From NCBI RefSeq assembly GCF_947495825.1, contig NZ_CANMAH010000004.1, positions 124,001-188,000 of the forward strand: a DNA stretch of 64,000 bases, given 5' to 3'. This document shows positions 49,350-58,241 of the stretch, piece after piece. Made by a program: the position numbers and the translations under genes. Every line of letters begins with the position of its first letter. Position 1 is the stretch's first letter. This DNA comes from an uncultured Psychrobacter sp. Its GTDB lineage: Bacteria > Pseudomonadota > Gammaproteobacteria > Pseudomonadales > Moraxellaceae. The notes below the pieces were generated by a model. It did no database searches and was not told the DNA's origin. It saw nothing but the letters and a program-made list of their open reading frames with translations.

Positions 49350-50444
49350 ATGTTTTCACCGTCTAAGCATGGCTCTATAACTGGCCGCTCTACAAAGACT
49401 GACTCAGCAGAGAAACGTCGTTTAAAAAATAATAATTTAGATAACGAGAACCACGCAGCCCCCTCTACCCAAAGTCGCTTGGCTCAGCTTTGGGCATGGA
49501 TCAGCAAACATCCAAAGTCGATTGCCACCATTATTTTGCTGATCTCGATGACGCTGTTTTTGACGCTCAATGTCAATGGTCATTGGGACTTTGCCTTGCC
49601 ACTACGAGGTAAAAAACTGCTGGCGCTCATGGTGGTCGGCTATGCGATTGGCGTATCGACTCTGCTCTTTCAAACCTTAACGCACAATCCTATTTTGACC
49701 CCTTCTCTACTGGGCTTTGACTCTCTATATGTACTGCTCCAAAGCTTATTGGTGTTTTTTTTGGGGGCGATGAGCTTTACCAGCATCAATCCTATTGCCA
49801 AATTCGCCCTTGAGATTGTCCTGATGTTTGGCGCGTCATTATTGTTATTTCGCCTGCTGTTCTCAAAAAGCAGTCAGGATTTGACGCGGCTAATACTGGT
49901 GGGCGTTATCTTTGGGGTGTTGTTTCGCAGCTTATCAGCATTGATTGCGCGCCTGATTAACCCCGATGATTTTGTCGTGGTGCAGTCAGCCAGTTACGCG
50001 CAGTTTAATACCGTCAACCCGCAGTTATTGGGTATCAGCTTCATTATTTGCACCATTAGCGCGCTGTGTATTTGGCGCTGGCGCTATCAATGCGATGTCT
50101 TGATGCTCGGTAAGGCGCAAGCGATTAATTTGGGCATTAATTATCAACGCCTCGCATTTGGGCTGTTGACGGTCATTGCGGTATTGGTCGCCACAGCCAC
50201 GGCACTGGTCGGGCCGGTGACTTTTTTTGGCTTGCTGGTCTGCGCCTTGACCAATCGCATCGCACGGCATATGTATCATAGCGAGCGCCTGATATTGGTC
50301 AGTTTGGTGGCGATGATTTGTTTGGTTCTTGGTCAGACGCTGTTTGAGCAAGTACTGGGCATGGCGGGAGTGTTATCCGTGGTGATTGAGCTGGCGGGCG
50401 GCTTGGTGTTTTTAATTTTGATTTTTATGACTCAGCGTCGTTGA
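49350..50444 (+). CDS. Siderophore ABC transporter permease 2 (FecCD family)
   Basis: The 364-residue protein is the second subunit of the heterodimeric permease (FatC/YclO type). It has a hydrophilic N-terminal extension of about 48 residues, then the FecCD segments LALMVVGYAIGVSTLLFQTL, TPSLLGFDSLYVLLQSLL, AINLGINYQRLAFGL and FFGLLVCALTNRIARHMYH in the coupling region. The spacing from the first permease is 171 bases, longer than usual for an operon; the ATPase follows after 80 bases. Confidence 0.91.
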   Translation: MFSPSKHGSITGRSTKTDSAEKRRLKNNNLDNENHAAPSTQSRLAQLWAWISKHPKSIATIILLISMTLFLTLNVNGHWDFALPLRGKKLLALMVVGYAIGVSTLLFQTLTHNPILTPSLLGFDSLYVLLQSLLVFFLGAMSFTSINPIAKFALEIVLMFGASLLLFRLLFSKSSQDLTRLILVGVIFGVLFRSLSALIARLINPDDFVVVQSASYAQFNTVNPQLLGISFIICTISALCIWRWRYQCDVLMLGKAQAINLGINYQRLAFGLLTVIAVLVATATALVGPVTFFGLLVCALTNRIARHMYHSERLILVSLVAMICLVLGQTLFEQVLGMAGVLSVVIELAGGLVFLILIFMTQRR

Positions 50445-50524
50445 TAACATGTCGTACTAACCTATATAAAAAATCATAAACTATTTAAAACTGATTAAAA
50501 TTTATCTAAAAAATAAGAATTATT

Positions 50525-51286
50525 ATGATTAAACTCGATAGTATCTCCCACCATATTGGCAAACAACAAATCCTGCATGACATCAGCTTATCCTTACCAA
50601 GCGCCCAAGTGATTGCCCTAATCGGCCCCAATGGCGCGGGCAAATCTACCTTATTTTCGGTCATGGCAAGGCTACAACCGCTACAGTCTGGGAAGGTAAT
50701 GTTTGGTGAGCATGACATTGTTAGCTGTCCTGCGCGCACTTTGGCTAAGACAGTGGCGATGCTTGGGCAAGACAACCAAGTGCAAGGTCGCCTGCGCGTG
50801 CATGAGCTGCTGATGTTTGGCCGCTACCCGTATCATCAAGGACAGCCGAGCGCACAGGACGAGCAAAAGGTACAAGAAGTGATCGAGCGTTTTGAGCTTG
50901 AGCCATTAGCCGAGCGTTTTTTATCGACGCTATCTGGTGGTCAGCGGCAACGCGTGCTGATTGCGATGATTGTCTGCCAAGACACACCGTATCTACTGCT
51001 CGATGAGCCGCTAAACAATCTGGATATGTACCATGCAGGGCGTCTGATGCGTGAGCTGCGCGCGCTTAGCTGCAGTCAGCAAAAAACCGTGGTCATCGTC
51101 CTACATGATATCAACCAAGCCGCGCAGTTTGCCGATACTGTGGTCATGATGAAAGCTGGTCAAGTGATGGCGGTTGGGCAGCCTGTCGATGTCATCACTA
51201 AAGATACCATGAAAGACTTATATAACGTCGATGTGACGGTACTTAACCATCAAGGTCGGCCAGTGATTGTCGATACATTGTTATAG
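50525..51286 (+). CDS. Siderophore ABC transporter ATP-binding protein
   Basis: The 253-residue protein powers the importer. It has Walker A GPNGAGKST, Q-loop VAMLGQDNQVQG, the signature LSGGQRQR, Walker B LLLDEPLNNLD and the switch His in VVIVLHDINQAAQFA. Family resemblance is to YclP/FatE of siderophore uptake systems. It is the last gene of the operon and converges with the siderophore-interacting protein gene on the other strand, with a 26-base gap. Confidence 0.95.
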   Translation: MIKLDSISHHIGKQQILHDISLSLPSAQVIALIGPNGAGKSTLFSVMARLQPLQSGKVMFGEHDIVSCPARTLAKTVAMLGQDNQVQGRLRVHELLMFGRYPYHQGQPSAQDEQKVQEVIERFELEPLAERFLSTLSGGQRQRVLIAMIVCQDTPYLLLDEPLNNLDMYHAGRLMRELRALSCSQQKTVVIVLHDINQAAQFADTVVMMKAGQVMAVGQPVDVITKDTMKDLYNVDVTVLNHQGRPVIVDTLL

Positions 51287-51312
51287 TTAAGCAGGACTGT
51301 AGCTACGTCACC

Positions 51313-52068
51313 TTATAACCCTAATGCAGCATCTTCGCGTTTGACGATTTTATGCTCATCTTCATTGCTATCAAGTTTCCAGTAGCTAGAGATATAAAGA
51401 TGACTCTTAGCCACTTCTTTTTGTTTAAAGTACTGGCGTAGCACTCGCATACTATTGAACTCGCACGCCGCCCACACTGCCACTTCACCAGCCGGCCAGC
51501 CTAGCGTCTTAATACGCTCAAGAATGGGGTAATGACTGCTGCTTGCTTCGGCATTGATTACCCACTCAAGCGTTATATTCTTCGGCTTTTGCAGCGGCTG
51601 GATATCGTCCTCACTCAGCACCTCGATGACGGCATAGCCCTCGGCATCCTCGGGTAGCTGTGCTAAGTTTACCGTGATGGCGGGCAGCGCGGTCATATCA
51701 CCCGCCAATAAAAACCAATCCGCCTCGTGATTGATAAGCTTTTTGGCACCAGGCCCACCGATCAAAATAGTATCACCGATTTGTGTGGTTTTGGCCCAAT
51801 GTGAAGCAGGACCTTCAGCGCCTTTGTGATTGAGACCATGTAAGACAAAGTCGACATCGATTTCATTATCACGTTGCTGGATAATGGTATAAGTGCGCAT
51901 GATGGGCTTTTTTCCTGTCTCCCCTGCAAACATCAATTTGATATAGGCGCTTTCTTGCTCGACTGGGAAGTCTTGCATGCCCGCTCCGCCAAGCGTAATG
52001 CGGCGCATGTTTGGGGTGATATCAGCGATACCTTTTACTTCTAATACTCTTGGATTAGGTTTGGTCAT
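51313..52068 (-). CDS. Siderophore-interacting protein (ferric siderophore reductase)
   Basis: The 251-residue protein matches the FAD-binding siderophore-interacting family (SIP, relatives of ViuB and YqjH), which reduces ferric siderophores with NAD(P)H to release iron in the cytoplasm. Visible motifs are NMRRITLGG, MRTYTIIQQ in the flavin domain, VDFVLHG, GPASHWA, the DWFLLAGDMTALPAI segment and WAACEFNSMRVLRQYF. It fits well with the transporter genes on the other strand. It may be transcribed separately from the receptor upstream of it, since a terminator lies between. Confidence 0.93.
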   Translation of the reverse strand: MTKPNPRVLEVKGIADITPNMRRITLGGAGMQDFPVEQESAYIKLMFAGETGKKPIMRTYTIIQQRDNEIDVDFVLHGLNHKGAEGPASHWAKTTQIGDTILIGGPGAKKLINHEADWFLLAGDMTALPAITVNLAQLPEDAEGYAVIEVLSEDDIQPLQKPKNITLEWVINAEASSSHYPILERIKTLGWPAGEVAVWAACEFNSMRVLRQYFKQKEVAKSHLYISSYWKLDSNEDEHKIVKREDAALGL

Positions 52069-52115
52069 TTTTTATCCTTTTAGCTGTCTAGTTAACCCAC
52101 TTTAAAAACGATGCA

Positions 52116-52185
52116 GTGCTACTGGGATGAATTTTGTGCAGCCTCTGTGTAAGCAGCACGCAAAGAAAATTTATACCAGTAGCAC
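52116..52185. repeat. 70-bp palindromic intergenic element, copy B (inverted)
   Basis: This is the second copy of the element at 23219-23288, in opposite orientation. Its ends are GTGCTACTGG and CCAGTAGCAC; compared with copy A both ends change together (C-G becomes T-A), which keeps the stem. It lies between the siderophore reductase start and the receptor terminator. Confidence 0.85.
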
Positions 52186-52226
52186 AGTCATACAACCATC
52201 TTGGTGGGGTCTAAAATTACGATAAG

Positions 52227-52262
52227 AAAAGCCAGCTCTCCTCGTCAGACAGCTGGCTTTTT
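52227..52262. terminator. Intrinsic terminator downstream of the TonB-dependent receptor
   Basis: GCCAGCT pairs with AGCTGGC across 13 nt, flanked by AAAA and TTTTT, so it could work in both directions. On the minus strand it follows the receptor stop codon by about 65 bases. Confidence 0.85.
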
Positions 52263-52325
52263 ATTTTTCATCAGTCACACTACGATTATGCAGTCAGCGC
52301 TGATAGATTTTAGAGTTGACGACTT

Positions 52326-54416
52326 TTAGAATTGATAAGTTAGAGAGGTTTTGATATTACGACCCATCTCAAAATCTGTAGCCGTAGCATCAGCTGGATT
52401 TAAGCGTGAAGCGTGGCTAGCATAAGTTTCATCAAACAGGTTATAAACCCCAACTGTGGCTTTTAGACCATCAAACTGACGTGGTGAATAGTTCACATAC
52501 ACATCGTGCACATCATAGCTTGGCTTTCTAACTTCCGTCTCTTCACCTCGACTTATAAAGGTTTGCGTAACAGGGGCTACATAGGTACTGCGCCAGCCAA
52601 GCTCAGTGGTATCAGTTGGCTGATAGGCCAGATTGACCATGTATTTATCACCAGCATCTGATCCTGACCCTGTCTGTGAATAAAAACTATAACCCGTATC
52701 TTCACCTTTACTACGAGCATGCGCGTAGCTTAAGCCTATACTAAAGTTATTCATTTTATAATCAGCGGCAAGCTCTACCCCTTTGATTTTATAATCTTCA
52801 TCTTTATTGACGGCACCTTGGCAATCATTGCCAAGATTTGGCCCACAACTTAGACCTGAGCGTACAAACTCAATATAGTTTTCGATATTGGTTTCAAAGT
52901 ATTTACCACTTAACTGTAGCGCATCATTCGCCGTGGTGAGATTGCGCAAGGTGGTTACGACACCCACTTCAGCGTTATCACCCTCTTCAGCTTTTAAATC
53001 GTTATTAACAACAGTGCCAGTACCATCTCGATTAAAAATCGCTTGGCTCAAGTCTGGACCATTGAACAACTGAGTATAGCTGGCAAACACTTGCGTACGT
53101 GGCGCGACTTCATAACTGGCTGCTAGCGCACCGACGACATTATCATAAGTTTTACCGCCAGCAATAAATTCTGGTGCCTCATAACGGTCATAACGCACGC
53201 CTGGCGTCAGCGTCAGTTTGCCCATTTGCCATTGGTCTTCTAGATACACTGAGGTGTTTTTGGCGCTGTCTTTTCCTGATACTGGCAGTTTGGTTGTTCG
53301 GTCTTCAGCGCTATAAAAGTCTGATTGCTTTTTATAATGTTCTACCCCTGCGATCAGTTTATGGCGTCCTGAGGCTGCATCAATCACACTGGTGTTTTCA
53401 ATCTTACCACCTGTGGTTTTTACTTTTGCATCCCAATCATACCCTGACACAGCCTCAATACCATTATCACGTGAAATTTGCGTTTCGGTTTGATAAACGT
53501 TGGTATCAACGTCAATAAGTGAGTTTGCTGGATTAAAGTTATGATCGAGTGTATAAGTATCGCGCTTTACTTTTTGTGGTATGACATCAGAACCACCACT
53601 GTTAGGAAGACTTGGGAAGTCTGGACGAAATGGGAAAATACCTTCTTTTTCGGTACGGCTAAAGCTGGCGCCCACACGGTGATCGTCAAGGATAGAAGCC
53701 CCTGCTTTTAATAAGATGTTTTCGCTTTCACTGTCTTCAAAAAGCTCACGGCCACTACCATCTTCGCCAGAATCTGCATCGCGCTTGCCATAGTAGGCTA
53801 ACAAATCGACGTTGTCAGTTGGTGCACCATAGATGGTGGCAGATGTCAGTAGCTCGTCATTATTATTGGCATAACCCGTTTTTAGCTTGGCACCAACTTT
53901 TTGACCAGGCTTTAGCAAATCTACTGCATCGACCGTTTCAAATGCTACTGCGCCGCCGATGGCATCGTTACCTAGCGTGACAGAATTGTTGCCTACCGCC
54001 ACCTCTGCTTGCTTAAGCAAATCAGGATCAATGGTGATATCGCCCATATGGTAGAACAATTTACCTTCTTGGCGTGCGCCATCGATCGTCACTTTTAGGT
54101 TGCTATCTTCAAGACCGCGCACGCGCACGCGCTGATTGACTGATGAGGTGCCACCGACCTCAACCCCTGGTATGACATCCAAAAAATCACTTAAGTGGCT
54201 TGCCTGTGCAGCTGGTGTATAGTCTTCGACATACACGCCATCCTTTTGTACTTTATCTCGTACTGAGCTATTGGCCGTGACGGTAATGGTCTGTAGTGTG
54301 GTACTTGGCATGTCTTCTGCTGCCGCACTGGCTGCCTGCGTCCACAATATGGCTGCCACGCCCATAGATAACACGGTCAATTGATTGGACGAGATTGGTA
54401 ACTTTACTTCACGCAT
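52326..54416 (-). CDS. TonB-dependent outer-membrane receptor
   Basis: The 696-residue protein has a signal peptide (cleavage near ASA-AAEDMP), a TonB box-like LQTITVTA, a plug domain with SDFLDVIPGVEVGG, RVRGLEDSNLKVTIDGARQ and GNDAIGGAVAFET, and a 22-strand barrel ending in Phe (IKTSLTYQF). It probably imports a ferric siderophore or haem; I do not see a clear signature for a named receptor. A cysteine pair (CGPNLGNDC, near residues 510-520) lies in an external loop. A Fur-box-like site with 16 of 19 matches is upstream. It is next to the siderophore reductase and ABC genes. Confidence 0.94.
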   Translation of the reverse strand: MREVKLPISSNQLTVLSMGVAAILWTQAASAAAEDMPSTTLQTITVTANSSVRDKVQKDGVYVEDYTPAAQASHLSDFLDVIPGVEVGGTSSVNQRVRVRGLEDSNLKVTIDGARQEGKLFYHMGDITIDPDLLKQAEVAVGNNSVTLGNDAIGGAVAFETVDAVDLLKPGQKVGAKLKTGYANNNDELLTSATIYGAPTDNVDLLAYYGKRDADSGEDGSGRELFEDSESENILLKAGASILDDHRVGASFSRTEKEGIFPFRPDFPSLPNSGGSDVIPQKVKRDTYTLDHNFNPANSLIDVDTNVYQTETQISRDNGIEAVSGYDWDAKVKTTGGKIENTSVIDAASGRHKLIAGVEHYKKQSDFYSAEDRTTKLPVSGKDSAKNTSVYLEDQWQMGKLTLTPGVRYDRYEAPEFIAGGKTYDNVVGALAASYEVAPRTQVFASYTQLFNGPDLSQAIFNRDGTGTVVNNDLKAEEGDNAEVGVVTTLRNLTTANDALQLSGKYFETNIENYIEFVRSGLSCGPNLGNDCQGAVNKDEDYKIKGVELAADYKMNNFSIGLSYAHARSKGEDTGYSFYSQTGSGSDAGDKYMVNLAYQPTDTTELGWRSTYVAPVTQTFISRGEETEVRKPSYDVHDVYVNYSPRQFDGLKATVGVYNLFDETYASHASRLNPADATATDFEMGRNIKTSLTYQF

Positions 54417-54597
54417 AACACACTCACTTTAATGACGATCAAAATTAGATTTTTAAAATTGCTATTAAAAGCCGTTTATAAACGGTCCTTGCCTCGACTC
54501 ACCTTTCAAATACTTACCTGGTCTTACAATGACTAGCTTTGCAATAATTGAATTTATTAATCATTGTTAGTTATATATAGAAAAAAATATTATAAAT

Positions 54598-54616
54598 GTT
54601 AATGATAATGATTAGC
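54598..54616. promoter_or_regulatory. Fur-box-like site upstream of the receptor
   Basis: GTTAATGATAATGATTAGC matches 16 of 19 positions of GATAATGATAATCATTATC, the best Fur-like match in the window. It lies about 180 bases upstream of the receptor start, on a long leader. Confidence 0.7.
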
Positions 54617-54839
54617 ATTTAATAGTGAGAGGCATAATAACGGAGTAATAACATTTTGGCAATAATTAATATGAGAAATTTACTTTAATCGTTGTATCAA
54701 AGCGTGTGTGTAAATAAAAATCTTCTCACTTGCTTACTTTTAGCATCCAACAATGACGTCTAAAGTCAGCAACTTGCACCACAACTAGCTAATCAACCAT
54801 ATCTAAAAATAAATAAACGCACCAATTCGAAAAAAAACA

Positions 54840-54892
54840 TTGCAATGACTAACGCTTTCACTATACCCTAATATAGCTGACCAACTAGTCAG
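54840..54892 (+). promoter_or_regulatory. Promoter and RutR-type operator of the purine permease gene
   Basis: TTGCAA and TATACC, 16 bases apart (54840-54867), form a promoter facing the permease. Immediately after, CTGACCAACTAGTCAG (54877-54892) is a near-perfect dyad of the RutR type (TTGACCA-N2-TGGTCAA). A related dyad lies at 57492-57507. Placement just downstream of the -10 box fits repression. Confidence 0.6.
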
Positions 54893-55126
54893 GTTTTAGG
54901 GTAAGATGATTAGTAGGTTTAATAAATAAACAGCTAACAGCAGTCAATGATCGCTGCCAGTTTTATTTATTAGCACAAGGATCAGTGCGACTCTTTGTTA
55001 GACAGCTAATTAATACGAGTCGTTAATAGGACTCGGCCATATAGGGGTTCTAGCCTAGACATCCCTTGTATCGCTTAATGTTACCGACAAAGATTGGACT
55101 AAAAGTCACCTTAGGAGGAAGCCAAA
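54893..55126 (+). other. Long structured leader of the purine permease gene
   Basis: The roughly 235 bases between the operator and the start codon contain an 11-bp perfect stem (54920-54930 with 54962-54972) with further pairing inside, a GCAC/GTGC hairpin, and a CGACTC/GAGTCG stem, then AGGG...CCCT pairing near the end. The start is preceded by a strong AGGAGGA site. The length and structure suggest a regulatory RNA; it does not match the classic guanine/adenine riboswitch core. Confidence 0.45.
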
Positions 55127-56566
55127 ATGAGTGAAAATACTCAAGGAAACCCTGATTTGTTATACGGATTGCATGACCGTCCTGCTCCTGCAAAAGCATT
55201 CTTAGGTGCTGTACAGCACGTACTAGCCAGCTTTGTCAGTATTATTACCCCTTCATTGATTATTGGTGGTGTCTTGGGTTTGGGTGAGCACATTCCCTAC
55301 CTCATCAGCATGTCTTTGATGGTATCAGGGGTTGCTACCTTTATTCAGACGCGCAAGGTTGGTCCTGTAGGCTCTGGCCTTATGGCATTACAAGGCACCA
55401 GCTTTGGCTTCTTAGCTGCGGTATTGGCAGCAGGTTTTGTGGCAAAAAATCGAGGCGGTAGCCCAGAGGAGATACTCTCTGTCATCTTTGGTGTCTCGTT
55501 TCTTGGTGCTTTTGTCGAAATCTTTTTAAGCCAATTTATTACCAAGCTTAAGTCTTTGATGAGCCCTATCGTTACAGGCTGTGTGATTGTGACTATCGGT
55601 CTGTCATTGACCAAAGTGGGATTGACTGATCTGGCAGGCGGCGTTGGTGCAGAAGATTTTGGAAGTATGCAAAATCTGCTACTGGGCGGCGGGGTGTTGG
55701 TCAGTGTGGTACTTATTAGCATTATTAACAATAAAGTAATTCGCTCAAGTGCTATCTTTATTGGATTAATGCTCGGTCTATTTGTAGCAATGCTTATGGG
55801 ACGTATTGACTTGTCTTTAGTCGCTCAAGCCCCCGTATTTACCCTACCCGTACCCTTTAAATACGGTTTTAGTTTTGACTGGCAAGCTTTTATTCCTATC
55901 GCCTTTATGTATATTATTACCAGTATTGAGACCTCAGGTGACTTAACCGCCACTTCAATGATTTCAGGCGAACCAATCAAAGGCCCAGTATATGAAAAAC
56001 GTATTAAGGGTGGTGTATTAGGTGATGGTGTCAACTCGCTGATTGCTGCTGTATTTAACACCTTCCCAGTGACGACTTTTAGTCAAAATAATGGCGTGAT
56101 TCAGATGACGGGTATTGCCAGTCGTTACGTCGGTTTTTATGTTGGTGCTATCTTATTCATCATGGGTTTATTCCCTGTTTTGGGCGCTATATTTACCCAG
56201 TTACCAAAACCTGTCGTAGGCGGGGTGACATTACTGATGTTTGCAACGGTAGCGACTGCAGGTATTCGCATCCTATCAACCGTGGACTTTACCCATCGTA
56301 ATATCTTAATCATCGCAACTTCATTAGGTCTCTCAATGGGTGTTGCTTTTGTCCCTGATGTATTTGCCCAAACGCCGCAGTTTTTCCGTAATATCTTTGG
56401 CTCAGCGGTGACCATGTCAGGTATCGTTGCTATCGTTCTTGATATGATTTTACCGAAAAGTTATGGTGTTGAGTTTGATGAGCCAGAGCAGCATGCTGAT
56501 GATGAACTAAGGCCTGTTCGTGAAATGTCTCAGAGTGAGGTTGACGTAGAAGGTCAAACGTTATGA
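55127..56566 (+). CDS. NCS2 family purine (xanthine/urate) permease
   Basis: The 479-residue protein is a nucleobase:cation symporter-2 with 14 membrane segments. Family motifs are VGSGLMALQGTSFGFLAAVL near residue 85, TSIETSGDLTATSMISG and TTFSQNNGVIQMTGIASRYVG, where the Gln-Asn-Asn-Gly belongs to the Q/N signature of xanthine and urate carriers rather than uracil ones. Position next to a urate catabolism cluster supports xanthine or urate as substrate. The last 35 residues are acidic and cytoplasmic. It has a 230-base structured leader and a RutR-type operator. Confidence 0.9.
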   Translation: MSENTQGNPDLLYGLHDRPAPAKAFLGAVQHVLASFVSIITPSLIIGGVLGLGEHIPYLISMSLMVSGVATFIQTRKVGPVGSGLMALQGTSFGFLAAVLAAGFVAKNRGGSPEEILSVIFGVSFLGAFVEIFLSQFITKLKSLMSPIVTGCVIVTIGLSLTKVGLTDLAGGVGAEDFGSMQNLLLGGGVLVSVVLISIINNKVIRSSAIFIGLMLGLFVAMLMGRIDLSLVAQAPVFTLPVPFKYGFSFDWQAFIPIAFMYIITSIETSGDLTATSMISGEPIKGPVYEKRIKGGVLGDGVNSLIAAVFNTFPVTTFSQNNGVIQMTGIASRYVGFYVGAILFIMGLFPVLGAIFTQLPKPVVGGVTLLMFATVATAGIRILSTVDFTHRNILIIATSLGLSMGVAFVPDVFAQTPQFFRNIFGSAVTMSGIVAIVLDMILPKSYGVEFDEPEQHADDELRPVREMSQSEVDVEGQTL

Positions 56567-56630
56567 TTTGCACATAACTTAATCGAACAAACAAAGAGAG
56601 TCAGACAAAAGCTTTCGTTGCACTTCAATC

Positions 56631-56690
56631 ACCACTTTAGCGATAGAGCATTGACCAATGCGACTAGCGTTAAAGTGGTTTTGTCTTTAT
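56631..56690. terminator. Terminator between the permease and regulator genes
   Basis: ACCACTTTAGCG pairs with CGTTAAAGTGGT (one G-U pair), with an inner GCATT/AATGC hairpin, followed by TTTTGTCTTT. It can end the permease transcript and perhaps, read in reverse, that of the converging regulator. Confidence 0.85.
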
Positions 56691-56713
56691 AAAACAAGAG
56701 TCTATACTTACTA

Positions 56714-57388
56714 TTAAAGACCGCAGCCACGCAAAATAAACGGCACCAAAAACTCAGCTGCCCGCGCCTCATCTTGCTTATCATAAGCATTTTTTTCCAT
56801 TAAACCAACGATTTCTGTCTCAAACTCAGCATACCTTTGGGTTGTCGCCCAAATCAAAATCAGCAATTGTAAGGGATCAGCAATACTTATTTTGCCTTGC
56901 TCGTGCCATGTCTTCATTACCTGTGTTTTATCAAGTGCCCACTCTTTCATCGTGGTCGACATAAAGTCGTGGAGATGCGGTGCACCGCCAATGACCTCAA
57001 GCGCAAACAGCTTATGCCGGTTTGGATTTGCAAACGCTTGATGCAACTTGGTACGTACAAACTTTTCGATGACGGTCTTCGGGTCACTATCAACCGTCAT
57101 AGTAACTAGGCCTTCATTCCATTCTTGAATAATAGAATGTAGCACCGCCTTGTACAAATTCTTCTTATTTTTAAAATAATAATGAATATTGGCTTTTGGT
57201 AGCCCTGCTCGATCAGCGATACCTTGCATGGTGGCTCCGCGATAGCTTTGTAGGACGAACTCCTCTTCAGCCGCCGCTAAGATTAGTGCTTGATTCTGCG
57301 CGCGAATATCTTGTTGACTACGATGAGAAGATGCCTCTGAGGCAGATGACGTGTTCGCTTGGTTCTGATTAGCCATATTTTGTGCCAT
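56714..57388 (-). CDS. RutR-like TetR-family regulator
   Basis: The 224-residue protein has a disordered N-terminus of about 28 residues, a helix-turn-helix (SYRGATMQGIADRAGLPKAN, then IHYYFKNKKNLYKAVL) and a ligand domain of the RutR/YcdC type: KLFALEVIGGAPHL and LILIWATTQRYAEFE align with E. coli RutR segments. E. coli RutR binds uracil and thymine and represses pyrimidine-use genes; here the neighbours are urate genes, so the ligand may be a purine intermediate. It lies opposite uraD with a dyad TTGACCAAATGGTCAG between them, an exact TTGACCA-N2-TGGTCA core. Confidence 0.86.
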   Translation of the reverse strand: MAQNMANQNQANTSSASEASSHRSQQDIRAQNQALILAAAEEEFVLQSYRGATMQGIADRAGLPKANIHYYFKNKKNLYKAVLHSIIQEWNEGLVTMTVDSDPKTVIEKFVRTKLHQAFANPNRHKLFALEVIGGAPHLHDFMSTTMKEWALDKTQVMKTWHEQGKISIADPLQLLILIWATTQRYAEFETEIVGLMEKNAYDKQDEARAAEFLVPFILRGCGL

Positions 57389-57491
57389 TAGGTATGATTG
57401 ATAGGTAGCTATATCCTAATAAACTATTGAAATAAATCCTTAGTTTTTATGCAACATAGCAAGATAAATACAAGTATTTCTTATAAAGTAG

Positions 57492-57507
57492 TTGACCAAA
57501 TGGTCAG
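57492..57507. promoter_or_regulatory. RutR-type operator between regulator and uraD
   Basis: TTGACCAAATGGTCAG matches the TTGACCA-N2-TGGTCAA dyad at 15 of the 16 positions with a defined base or spacer, about 105 bases before the regulator start and 170 before uraD. Position allows autoregulation and control of the urate genes. Confidence 0.72.
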
Positions 57508-57676
57508 GTTTAAGCAGAATAGATAATATTAAAGCAATAACTGTCCGAGTAATAGTACTTTTGCATGGGTTTTACGTAGTTTTTAATTGATAAAACTTAT
57601 TATGACGATATAAGTCTACATAAACGCTGGGCAGTTATATTACTGAGTTTTTGTATAAAAATAAAAGGATGTCACC

Positions 57677-58198
57677 GTGAGTTTAACATTACCACAGTTT
57701 AACAATCTCTCGCAGGCAGAAGCGACTTCACGCCTACTGACCTGCTGTACGAGTACCAGCTGGGCGCATGAGATGGCAAATGCACGTCCTTTTGCAGACA
57801 TGGACACCTTGCTGGCTCGTAGCGACAAAGCATGGCAACAGGCTCAAACAACTGAAGCGAATTTGCTTGAGGCGTTCGACGGTCATCCGCAAATCGGCAA
57901 CGTCGACTCGCTAAAAGAAAAATACCGTAACACTCAAGATAGCGCCGCACATGAGCAATCAGGCGCAAATGATGCTGAGGATGAAGTGATTGCAGCATTG
58001 GCTCAGGGCAATCAAGATTATCTCGATAAGTTCGGCTTTATCTTTATCGTATTTGCAACCGGCAAGAGTGCACAGCAAATGCTTGATTTACTGTTAGCGC
58101 GTTTACCAAACGATCGCGACACCGAGCTGGCCAATGCCGCTACTGAGCAAAATAAAATCACGCGTTTACGCCTACAAAAACTGCTAGGCGCCGCTTAA
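57677..58198 (+). CDS. uraD: 2-oxo-4-hydroxy-4-carboxy-5-ureidoimidazoline decarboxylase
   Basis: UraD catalyses the last of the three steps from urate to (S)-allantoin, decarboxylating OHCU. The 173-residue protein has the family motif FDGHPQIGNVD with His70 as the likely catalytic residue, and Glu94 in AAHEQSGAND. The start is a GTG at 57677 preceded by AAAGGA; the overlapping ATG 8 bases earlier stops at once. uraH follows after 43 bases and puuD after a further 66, so the three probably form one operon. Confidence 0.94.
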   Translation: MSLTLPQFNNLSQAEATSRLLTCCTSTSWAHEMANARPFADMDTLLARSDKAWQQAQTTEANLLEAFDGHPQIGNVDSLKEKYRNTQDSAAHEQSGANDAEDEVIAALAQGNQDYLDKFGFIFIVFATGKSAQQMLDLLLARLPNDRDTELANAATEQNKITRLRLQKLLGAA

Positions 58199-58241
58199 CC
58201 TAAACTTTGCCTTACTGGTTCAATATATAAAAGGAATTATC

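Noticed and set aside
54893..55126. Classic guanine/adenine riboswitch before the purine permease
   Set aside because: The conserved core loops of that class are not visible; the leader is kept as structured but unidentified.
56651..56660. TTGACCAATG as a RutR half-site
   Set aside because: It is the inner arm and loop of the terminator hairpin between the permease and regulator genes; no right half-site is present.
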